This document shows positions 1-6,085 of a stretch of 9,996 nt of DNA, piece by piece (position 1 is the stretch's first letter; each line of letters starts with the position of its first letter). Position numbers and translations under genes: made by a program. This stretch comes from JBOFSR01 sp051651645. GTDB lineage: Bacteria > Spirochaetota > Spirochaetia > Treponematales > Treponemataceae. The notes under the pieces were generated by a model that saw only the letters and a list, made by a program, of their open reading frames with translations, made no database searches and was not told where the DNA came from. The DNA is taken from assembly GCA_051651645.1 (NCBI GenBank), contig JBOFSR010000044.1, positions 1 to 9,996 on the forward strand, given 5' to 3'.

Positions 1-456
1 AAAGTCAGGCATCTGCTCTGGAATAGTACTTTCTTCTTGTGGCGTTCCCTCTGGAGTGCCAGCTTCTGTATCGTCTTGGGTCGCACCGCTTACAGGGGTT
101 TCGTCTGCTACAGGGGCGTTAGCCTCTACGTCATCTTGGACGTCCGCTTGTGGCGTTCCTGCTGGGGTATCTGTTTGTGGTTCTTCACTACCGTCGGTAG
201 CATCGGCCTCGGCAGCCTGCTCTTTCTCAGCCTCATTTGCTAAGTCAGAAAAGCCAAAGTCAGGCATCTGCTCAGGAATAGCTCTTTCTTCTTGTGGTGT
301 TCCCTCTGGAGCGTCTGTTTGAGGCTCTTCACTACCGTCGGTAGCGTCGGTCTCGGCTGCCTGCTCTTTCTCAGCCTCATTTGCTAAGTCAGAAAAGCCA
401 AAGTCGGGCATCTGCTCTGGAATAGCACTTTCTTCTTGCGGTGTTCCCTCTGGGGC
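1..456 (-). repeat. Tandem 144-bp coding repeats in the acidic protein gene
   Basis: The 144-bp units at 313-456 and 169-312 are near identical at DNA level; each encodes 48 residues beginning APEGTPQEE or TPAGTPQ and containing IPEQMPDFGFSDLANEAE. After a 111-bp insert (58-168), which resembles an expanded form of the segment before the first unit (APAGTPQ...EANAP), a third unit starts at 57 and runs off the edge. The unit 169-312 is itself a hybrid: its first part (IPEQMPDF to PQTD) belongs to the previous protein repeat phase, so the boundaries are approximate. The block is visibly richer in G and C than the rest of the window. Confidence 0.9.
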
Positions 457-1299
457 GTCGTCACTTGCAGGGGCGTTAGCCTCTGAGTCGTCTTGTGGCG
501 TTCCCGCTGGGGCTTCAGCTTGTGCGACTATATCAGGTGAAAACTCAGGCAAACCAGATAGATTAACAGGTTGTGCGTTATCACCAAAAATTAAACTTTC
601 TAAGTCGTCATCATCAATTGGCGGTTGATCAGCGTTTGCACCTTCTTCAGAAGGCGTTTCTTTTGCTACCTCGCTTTGAGGTGCCTCGCTTGGAGATACC
701 TCGTTTAGAGGTTCCTCAGTCGAAGGAGGATCGCTTACAGGTACATCTGATACACTCTGCGTAGGTGTCTCTGGTGCTACCAGAGGCTCTGGTGGTGCCA
801 AAGGCTCTGAATCATCATGTATGTCTGGAATAGGGATTTCTATATCACTTGACGGCGTTTGCTCCTCACTCGCTTCACCTTGAGAATCTACTTGAGTGTC
901 AGCTACATCCTCAACAATGGAGGGAATTGGGGGCTCAGTATTAGTATTCTCTGGCTCAGGCGGCAAGGGAGCAGAGCTATCCTTGGAGTATATGTTTGAT
1001 AAAAGGTTTTCAACATCGGTTTCTACATCAGCTTGCGAGTTAAACAAATCGGAGGCAAGTGCGTCATAGTCAACTTCATTAGAAGCCTCATCAACGGTTG
1101 GAGTATTCTTTTCTCCAAGAGCTGCATTTTCATCAGGCAAGAGCCCTAACAAAAAGTCATCAGAGTCATCGCGTTGAGAGACACCACGTGGTAGTTTTAT
1201 TTTTCGAACAGGCTCGCCACGTTTTTTTCTAATAGTTGTCTCGTCTCCGAGAGAGAGGAGTTCTTTGCTAAATTCTTTTAGTTGGTTTAATCCCGGCAT
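1..1299 (-). CDS. Acidic repeat-rich protein, N-terminal 433 residues (3' end outside window)
   Basis: The frame is open from ATG at 1299 to the left edge, 433 codons with no stop. The start is supported by a modest GGGA ribosome site eight bases or so upstream and by the protein-like N-terminus MPGLNQLKEFSKELLSLGDE, followed by a basic stretch (RKKRGEPVRKIKLPRG, about residues 24-39) and DDSDDFLLGLL. There is no signal peptide or membrane segment in the visible part. Residues from about 50 on are very acidic and rich in Pro, Glu, Asp, Ser and Thr, with repeated short motifs: LPEF at 250 and MPDF at 297, 345 and 430. Two full 48-residue repeats (282-329, 330-377) and the start of a third (from 415) are near identical. 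The basic N-terminus plus acidic body reminds me of spirochaete large TPR proteins such as the periplasmic flagellar collar protein FlcA, whose TPR part would lie outside the window. That assignment is a memory-based inference and weak. It lies 164 bp downstream of the TPR gene on the same strand. Confidence 0.85.
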   Translation of the reverse strand, partial: MPGLNQLKEFSKELLSLGDETTIRKKRGEPVRKIKLPRGVSQRDDSDDFLLGLLPDENAALGEKNTPTVDEASNEVDYDALASDLFNSQADVETDVENLLSNIYSKDSSAPLPPEPENTNTEPPIPSIVEDVADTQVDSQGEASEEQTPSSDIEIPIPDIHDDSEPLAPPEPLVAPETPTQSVSDVPVSDPPSTEEPLNEVSPSEAPQSEVAKETPSEEGANADQPPIDDDDLESLIFGDNAQPVNLSGLPEFSPDIVAQAEAPAGTPQDDSEANAPASDDAPEGTPQEESAIPEQMPDFGFSDLANEAEKEQAAETDATDGSEEPQTDAPEGTPQEERAIPEQMPDFGFSDLANEAEKEQAAEADATDGSEEPQTDTPAGTPQADVQDDVEANAPVADETPVSGATQDDTEAGTPEGTPQEESTIPEQMPDF

Positions 1300-1347
1300 T
1301 GTTTCCCACGTTTTTACAAAACAGAGTTTTATAAACAGCTATTTTTA

Positions 1348-1379
1348 GAAGATTTCTTTTGATTTACACATAAATCTTC
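1348..1379 (-). promoter_or_regulatory. Nested inverted repeats in the leader of the acidic protein gene
   Basis: On the minus strand GAAGATTT (1379-1372) and AAATCTTC (1355-1348) form a perfect 8-bp inverted repeat with a 16-base loop. Inside it GATTTA-TGTG-TAAATC (1376-1361) is a perfect 6-bp inverted repeat with a 4-base loop. Both share the GATTT bases, so the two hairpins exclude each other. The element lies about 50-80 bases before the start codon at 1299. There is no T-run behind it, so it is not an ordinary terminator of the upstream TPR gene. It could be an operator, an RNA switch or a 5' stabilising hairpin; the sequence alone does not decide. Confidence 0.45.
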
Positions 1380-1385
1380 ATTTAT

Positions 1386-1413
1386 TCATCGGTAAACAAA
1401 GATTGACACTTAA
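1386..1413 (-). promoter_or_regulatory. Candidate sigma-28-type promoter for the acidic protein gene
   Basis: Reading the minus strand, TTAAGTGT (1413-1406), a 12-base spacer and ACCGATGA (1393-1386) match the FliA consensus TAAAGTTT-N11-GCCGATAA at 6/8 and 6/8 positions, with one extra spacer base. A start about seven bases downstream would fall near 1379-1380, just where the nested inverted repeat begins, giving a leader of about 80 bases with a hairpin at its 5' end. I found no convincing sigma-70 pair in this gap. Spirochaetes do encode sigma-28, and a flagellum-related role for the downstream gene would fit, but the match is imperfect. Confidence 0.3.
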
Positions 1414-1463
1414 TAAAAACGCATAAGAAATTTACTTTTCAAACAGAAATTTAACGCTCACCC

Positions 1464-2849
1464 TTAGTCTAGCTCATCAAACGCTTCTAATGCCCACTGA
1501 TTCATACGAAATTCGGCAAAGGCAGGATACGCCACCTTGCTAACTTCTGTATATAATTCTTTGGCAATGGACTTAGAGTTTTGTAGTTCAAAATACAGTC
1601 CCATAAAGTACAGGAGTTTTGAGCGCAAGTTAATATCGGTTTCACTGCGGACTTTGCGAAGGACATCCATTTCTGCAACATTATCGCTAAAAAGCCGTAG
1701 CACCGCATAATCAGCACTAGAGCGATCAAATTCACGTAAGGCTTTGCTAATAAACTCTTTGCTTTCACGGTGCATGCCATTTTTTTTATAAACGGCGGCA
1801 ACCATAAGGGGATAGGAAACATTTTTTTTGTTTATCCGCATAATTCGCTCAAAGGCGTCCATACAATCAGCCCATTTTTCTAGCTTCCATGCCATTTGTC
1901 CCAGTGATTCAAGCGCATAGTAATACTTTGGATTTAGCTCAATAATCGTCTTATAGTCATTAAAGGCTTTCTCGTATTCGCCAATTTGATCATACAAACC
2001 GCCGCGGTACACATATGTTAGAAAGTAGTTGGGGTTTAATTCCTGTGCAGTTGACAAAATCCCTATAGCTTCTTGAAATCTTCCGCTAAATCGTAAGTAA
2101 TCGCCAAGGTCAATCCAGTAGGTATAAAAATCAGGCTCAAGCTCAATTGCCTTATTCACGTATTCAATTGCACCGCGGTAATTGTTTTTTTCAACCTCAA
2201 GTTTTGCAAGGTAGGAATACGAAAGGCTATCCGAAGGATTTACATCAAGGATTTTTTCAAAAGCAACCTTTGCATCAGAAAAATCACCTAAGTAATAGCA
2301 CGTTTTTCCATACCCAAATAAGGCTTGCACATGCTCAGGGTCTTTGACCAAAGCTTTTTGATACAAGCCCTTTGCTCCCAAATAATTACGTGCAGCCATT
2401 TGGTCACTTGCAAGCTCGGTGTTAGCATCTGCGTTAAAAGGATCAGCTTTAATCACTTGTGATAAAAAAGTTCTCTTGTTGCTAACCTCTCCCAGTGATT
2501 TTGAAATCATGCTATTTAATAGAAGAAAATCAACGTTTTCTGGCTCAGCATCGAGTAAGGCCTTGCCCATTTTTTTTGCCTCGCTGGGCTTTCCAGCAGA
2601 AAGGAGTAAGGCTGAGTTTAAATACATTACTTGGCTAAAATTTTTAACATTTTCTGGAAGCACTTCAAATAATTGTAGTCCCTCTCCAACTCCAGAGGTT
2701 GAAATTGTTGTGTTTAGTCGATTTAAAAAGTGACTGAGCACAAAGCCTTCGGGAGCTGATTGTGAAACGCTCAGTGAAAAAAGAGTCGAAGCAGAAAAAT
2801 ATAGGCACAGCAAGAACGTTGAAAATATTTTTTTTATCAGAAAATTCAT
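1464..2849 (-). CDS. Secreted tetratricopeptide-repeat protein
   Basis: This is a 461-residue protein starting MNFLIKKIFSTFLLCLYFS, a typical signal peptide (basic start, hydrophobic core about 8-25), so it is probably exported. The rest is nearly all TPR: about nine or ten consecutive 34-residue units from about residue 76 to 450, the clearest being those ending DPEH, NPSD, EPDF, NPNY and NPKY (about 145-310). TPR arrays bind proteins, so a scaffold or assembly role in the periplasm is the general expectation; no catalytic motif is visible. The start at 2849 is chosen because AAGGA lies seven bases or so upstream; an upstream extension to 2909 would add 20 residues before the signal peptide and has no ribosome site. 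It is divergent from the gene at 2908, 58 bp away, and 164 bp upstream of the acidic protein gene on the same strand. The exact family is not recognised. Confidence 0.92.
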   Translation of the reverse strand: MNFLIKKIFSTFLLCLYFSASTLFSLSVSQSAPEGFVLSHFLNRLNTTISTSGVGEGLQLFEVLPENVKNFSQVMYLNSALLLSAGKPSEAKKMGKALLDAEPENVDFLLLNSMISKSLGEVSNKRTFLSQVIKADPFNADANTELASDQMAARNYLGAKGLYQKALVKDPEHVQALFGYGKTCYYLGDFSDAKVAFEKILDVNPSDSLSYSYLAKLEVEKNNYRGAIEYVNKAIELEPDFYTYWIDLGDYLRFSGRFQEAIGILSTAQELNPNYFLTYVYRGGLYDQIGEYEKAFNDYKTIIELNPKYYYALESLGQMAWKLEKWADCMDAFERIMRINKKNVSYPLMVAAVYKKNGMHRESKEFISKALREFDRSSADYAVLRLFSDNVAEMDVLRKVRSETDINLRSKLLYFMGLYFELQNSKSIAKELYTEVSKVAYPAFAEFRMNQWALEAFDELD

Positions 2850-2853
2850 AAGA

Positions 2854-2860
2854 TATCCTT
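2854..2860 (-). promoter_or_regulatory. Ribosome binding site of the TPR gene
   Basis: On the minus strand AAGGATA precedes ATCTT-type spacer bases and the ATG at 2849. It decides the start codon against the longer reading from 2909, and it contrasts with the divergent plus-strand gene, which has no such site. Confidence 0.7.
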
Positions 2861-2872
2861 TGACTAAAATGA

Positions 2873-2901
2873 TTGATTTTGTTTTATGCATAAGATATAC
2901 T
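2873..2901 (+). promoter_or_regulatory. Sigma-70-type promoter giving a leaderless start at 2908
   Basis: TTGATT (2873-2878), a 17-base spacer and TATACT (2896-2901) form a good housekeeping promoter. The expected start, about seven bases after the -10 box, is 2908, the A of the ATG. There is no Shine-Dalgarno sequence between the -10 box and the ATG (only AGTAGC). This also argues against the longer reading starting at 2860, because that start would lie upstream of the promoter. Confidence 0.6.
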
Positions 2902-2907
2902 AGTAGC

Positions 2908-4665
2908 ATGAGTGTACGTGCATTGCGAAAATTTTGTATTTTACTACCAATATATGCAGCTATTATTACTATACTTTTAGTAATTCAATTTAAAAAAAAT
3001 TCTTTTACCACTAAAAGTATCGGCACAATGCAGTTCCAAATACAGGAAAAAGTAGATGAAAACGGTGTTGAAAAAAAGAACTTTCTACTCGCTTTCCGCG
3101 ATTTTACTTTTTTCTCCGATGATGAAACCCCTGTTATGCTTGCTATAACCAATGACTTATCAGAAACAGCTACCCTTAAGGCCGTCAATTCCTCAAGCTC
3201 ATCAATTGTGCTTTTTTTTGAAAATCACATTTCAATTTCATTTATTACAAGCAATTCACTGGGAAATAACACACTTGAAATATCTACATCATTTCCCGAT
3301 CACTTTGAAAAAATTTACATTCCTTATCGCATAAATGATACGCAGTCAACGCTTGAACTTTTAGATGATTACTCTATCGCAATGTCGCGAAAAACTCAAT
3401 ATGTTATCAACTCAAATCAAATTGCTCAAGCAAAATTTGTTCTTGATACAGACAAAAAAATTATTATTTCAGCAGAAGAGATTCAAAAACAAACCCTGTC
3501 TGACTTTGAAAAGGCGGTTCTCCAAAAAGGCAGTGCACAGCTTGCATACAATACGCTAACGGATAAAATTAAATCAAGCTTTCTTGAGTATTTTACACGC
3601 CAAGTTGCCTCAAGTAACAACGAAAAAGATATTGTCACTTTTATTGCACAAATGGCAGCTCAAAATCAGTATGAGCAGGCTTTGAGTGCTGTAAATCCTA
3701 GCTTTTTGACTGCAGGAAAAAACACTTATTTTTCTATGCCGTATTTTAATAACCTTGTTTCAATGAATCGCTCAATGATGAATCAACAGGATTCTATAAT
3801 TGCAAACATCCAATATTTACTGACGAACAATGATTTATCCGTTTTTGAAATTGAGTTTATGCCCTTGCTTTTAATCCAAAAAGGTCAGTTTGAGCTTTTA
3901 CGCAAGGTAATCAATTTGCCAACAGAGCTTGAAGATTTTGATCCAACTCTTGGGCAAGCTTTAGGAATTGTCCACGCATATTCTATTTTAAAGGAAAATT
4001 ACAGCCAGCTGGTTCAAGGTTTTGCAATCATTCTTGAAAAAAGTTTTGATACAATTCTTGAGCATCTTGCCTTTGGAGAATCACTTGTTTTCTTTGATAA
4101 TTCTATTATAAGCACCATTGTTAGCAGTCAGTCTATGCCGCAATTTATTTCACGAGCCTCACGCATTTTAATTGATTTTGGACAAAGTACGCACAATGAA
4201 GCTATTATTCAAACAGGCTATATGGTTTTTGTCAGCTACTTTGACAATTTTGCAAACTTTTCGCAGGTGCCAGAAATTTATCCGTATATCACAAACAAAA
4301 AATCGTTTTATCCTAAAACAACATTTCTCAATAATAGTCTCACCTTTCCTGTAACAGCGTGGTCTGCTGCAGAAAATATAACATATAAGCTTGAAAACAA
4401 AGAAGCTATAATTTCAATTTCGTTTATTGAGGGAAGCTCTCACTACGTTATCATCAATGGAATTACGCCCTTTGATAAAATCGAAATTTATGGATTGGCT
4501 TATCGATCAGATCCTCGCTTTGAAAGCTATAATTCTTCTGGCTATGTTTACGATGAGCAAAGTCAAACGCTTTTTTTGAAGGTTCGTCACAAAGAAAAAA
4601 TTGAGCATATTAAATTATATTATGCGAACGCTAATCCAGCTCCAGAGTTCATTATGAAAAATTAG
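2908..4665 (+). CDS. Membrane-anchored protein of unknown function, 585 residues
   Basis: I do not recognise this family. The protein starts MSVRALRKFCILLPIYAAI with a basic start and a single hydrophobic segment (about residues 10-28, ending LLVIQFKK), which looks like a signal anchor; the rest is probably outside the cytoplasm. After it comes a region with alternating hydrophobic and polar residues, probably beta-rich (about 35-170, with KNFLLAFRDFTFFSDDE), then a mostly helical middle (about 190-470) and another beta-like end (about 480-585, with SISFIEGSSHYVIINGITPFDKIEIYG split over several strands). No catalytic motif, cysteine pairs or lipobox are visible. The start is set by the promoter at 2873-2901; an in-frame start at 2860 would add 16 residues. 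The stop at 4665 is eight bases before the next gene, whose ribosome site overlaps this stop, so the two are an operon and probably work together at the membrane. Confidence 0.88.
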   Translation: MSVRALRKFCILLPIYAAIITILLVIQFKKNSFTTKSIGTMQFQIQEKVDENGVEKKNFLLAFRDFTFFSDDETPVMLAITNDLSETATLKAVNSSSSSIVLFFENHISISFITSNSLGNNTLEISTSFPDHFEKIYIPYRINDTQSTLELLDDYSIAMSRKTQYVINSNQIAQAKFVLDTDKKIIISAEEIQKQTLSDFEKAVLQKGSAQLAYNTLTDKIKSSFLEYFTRQVASSNNEKDIVTFIAQMAAQNQYEQALSAVNPSFLTAGKNTYFSMPYFNNLVSMNRSMMNQQDSIIANIQYLLTNNDLSVFEIEFMPLLLIQKGQFELLRKVINLPTELEDFDPTLGQALGIVHAYSILKENYSQLVQGFAIILEKSFDTILEHLAFGESLVFFDNSIISTIVSSQSMPQFISRASRILIDFGQSTHNEAIIQTGYMVFVSYFDNFANFSQVPEIYPYITNKKSFYPKTTFLNNSLTFPVTAWSAAENITYKLENKEAIISISFIEGSSHYVIINGITPFDKIEIYGLAYRSDPRFESYNSSGYVYDEQSQTLFLKVRHKEKIEHIKLYYANANPAPEFIMKN

Positions 4666-4670
4666 GAGAG
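4663..4670 (+). promoter_or_regulatory. Ribosome binding site overlapping the upstream stop codon
   Basis: TAGGAGAG combines the TAG stop of the 585-residue gene with an AGGAG ribosome site for the ATG at 4674. This arrangement points to translational coupling of the two genes. Confidence 0.7.
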
Positions 4671-4673
4671 ATA

Positions 4674-5288
4674 ATGAAAAAAATCATGCAAAAAATAGTC
4701 AGCTTTTTTATCGGCCTTATAGTACTTGCTGGGGCAGGATACGCCGCATATTTTTACGGAAAACAGTATTACACCCAATGGCTTGACGATAAATTTGAGA
4801 CAAAAATCGCCTTGATTAGCGAAGAAATCCAAAAAGTTGCCGAGCTTAGCACCGTCAAAATAAATTATTCTGACCTTATCTCAATAAAAAAAGAAGCTCT
4901 TTTTGGTTTTGCAAAAAGTTACTCTATCGTAAAATACAGTGGCATTTTGAGAATCGGTATCGAAAACATTGGACTTGCTCAAATTACTGGGGATCGCCTA
5001 AACTCACAAATAAGCATTACCGTGCCATCTGTTCGCGTATTAAGTAACAGCATTGAAAGCCAAGAGATTTTTGACGAGGGGCAAAATATATTTGTTCCAA
5101 TCACGACAAGCGAGATTTTTAATGAAATTGATAAAGGACGCAATGAATATGTTGCAAAAATACTAGAAACAGGAATTATGCAAGAGGCTGAACAACAAGC
5201 TGAACAAATTTTACGCATGATGTTCTCTGCAAGTGGCTTTGAAAATATTTTTATTCACTTTAGCGGCGACTCAAATACATTGCAGTAA
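4674..5288 (+). CDS. DUF4230-type membrane-anchored protein
   Basis: This 204-residue protein has an N-terminal membrane anchor (about residues 8-28, VSFFIGLIVLAGAGYAAYFYG) followed by a short amphipathic stretch and a single domain. The pattern of a Glu/Leu-rich segment ending in ELSTVKINYSD (about 57-67), then IVKYSGILRIGIENIGLAQI (about 85-104) and ISITVPSVRVLSNSI (about 113-127), is what I associate with DUF4230, a family of unknown function with one membrane anchor and an external domain. The C-terminal part (about 150-190) is helical and rich in Glu and Gln. It follows the 585-residue protein with an 8-base gap. Its stop TAA (5286-5288) directly abuts the stop of the convergent methyltransferase gene. 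The family call is from memory of the motif pattern and moderately sure. Confidence 0.85.
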   Translation: MKKIMQKIVSFFIGLIVLAGAGYAAYFYGKQYYTQWLDDKFETKIALISEEIQKVAELSTVKINYSDLISIKKEALFGFAKSYSIVKYSGILRIGIENIGLAQITGDRLNSQISITVPSVRVLSNSIESQEIFDEGQNIFVPITTSEIFNEIDKGRNEYVAKILETGIMQEAEQQAEQILRMMFSASGFENIFIHFSGDSNTLQ

Positions 5289-6014
5289 TTAAGTATCACT
5301 ATCGCAAGAGCGTTGTTTTTCAATAAGTCCTGCACATTTAGAAAATAATTTTTCAATGTACTGCAATTCACTTTGCGAAACAGCACTGCGACTTAAAATA
5401 CTCCGCCAAAAATGACTCATATCATCTTTACCAGCAAGTTTGAAAAATCCAATCTTTTCTAAATTACGCATAATACATTCTATACCGTCATCAATATTTT
5501 CTAAACTTACAGGCTGATAGCCAAGCGATTTAACCTTCATTTTTCTGTATAGAGTGTAGCAGATAATTTGCACCGCGTGAGATAAATTGAGAGACCCACA
5601 ATTTTTATCTGATGGAATTTGTACGCCAATAGTACAGTCCTGTAACTGAGCATCGGTCAAGCCTGTCCTTTCATTACCAAAGACAATGCCAACTCTCTCA
5701 TACGTATTCGTGTAAATCTGCTCAGCAAATTCTTCGGGGAAAACAAGCCACTCTTTCCGTTTTTTTCCCCTGCGACGAGTGGTACCCGCAAGAAGAGTGC
5801 AATCCGCACTCGCCATCTCGATGTTTGGAAAAAACATACAATTTTCCCAAACATCAAAGGCATGAATGCTCAAACGCCTAATATCCTGCTCAATATAATC
5901 ATTTTTTTCGCCAATAATACGTAAAGTATTGATTGACATAGCCTTCATTGCCCTACAAATAGCTCCAATATTTTGACTGCTCTCTGGATGACACAAAATA
6001 ATACTAATATCCAT
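5289..6014 (-). CDS. trmJ: TrmJ-like SpoU-family RNA 2'-O-methyltransferase
   Basis: This 241-residue protein is a SPOUT-class (SpoU/TrmH) S-adenosylmethionine-dependent 2'-O-ribose methyltransferase. Motif 1 is NIGAICRAMKAM (about 15-26, with the conserved Arg at 21), motif 2 is VFGNERTGL (111-119), and motif 3 is IPS...GSLNLSHAVQI (133-150), forming the trefoil knot cofactor site. The C-terminal segment IGFFK...MSHFWRSILSRSAVSQSELQYI (about 188-220) and the length fit TrmJ (E. coli 246 residues), which methylates position 32 of tRNA; LasT-like relatives of unknown target cannot be excluded. The start at 6014 matches the family start; a TTG at 6038 would add eight residues but lies upstream of the -10 box. 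The gene is last in the minus-strand row after rmuC but has its own promoter, and it lacks a ribosome site, so a leaderless message is predicted. Confidence 0.93.
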   Translation of the reverse strand: MDISIILCHPESSQNIGAICRAMKAMSINTLRIIGEKNDYIEQDIRRLSIHAFDVWENCMFFPNIEMASADCTLLAGTTRRRGKKRKEWLVFPEEFAEQIYTNTYERVGIVFGNERTGLTDAQLQDCTIGVQIPSDKNCGSLNLSHAVQIICYTLYRKMKVKSLGYQPVSLENIDDGIECIMRNLEKIGFFKLAGKDDMSHFWRSILSRSAVSQSELQYIEKLFSKCAGLIEKQRSCDSDT

Positions 6015-6020
6015 CTTTGT

Positions 6021-6049
6021 ATTATAGTACTTTAGCAAATTTATTTAAA
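6021..6049 (-). promoter_or_regulatory. Promoter giving a leaderless start for trmJ
   Basis: On the minus strand TTTAAA (6049-6044), a 17-base spacer and a perfect TATAAT (6026-6021) precede ACAAAG and the ATG at 6014. The expected transcription start coincides with the A of the ATG. The -35 box is weak (4/6). No Shine-Dalgarno sequence is present. The spacing of six bases from -10 box to ATG is the same as at 2901-2908. Confidence 0.6.
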
Positions 6050-6085
6050 GTATGATTACTTCAAACAGTCCCTACTCTAAAAATC

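Noticed and set aside
56..322. Plus-strand open frame of 88 codons opposite the acidic repeats
   Set aside because: It mirrors the repeat block of the minus-strand acidic protein; the Ser/Ala/Val-rich translation is the antisense of Glu/Pro/Ala codons, and it has no ribosome site.
1403..1431. TTGACA on the plus strand at 1403 as a -35 box
   Set aside because: No acceptable -10 box at 16-18 bases, and the transcript would only be antisense to the TPR gene.
2860..2907. Longer N-terminus of the 585-residue protein starting at 2860
   Set aside because: It lies upstream of the promoter at 2873-2901, lacks a ribosome site, and would put 16 unrelated residues before the signal anchor.
5300..5323. 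Possible terminator for the plus-strand operon (CGCAAGAGCG followed by a T-run)
   Set aside because: The stem is only about three base pairs, and it lies inside the trmJ coding region; too weak to call.
6048..6062. AAAGTA-TGAT-TACTT inverted repeat between rmuC and trmJ
   Set aside because: Only five base pairs, AT-rich, no T-run; not distinguishable from chance, although it lies next to the trmJ -35 box.
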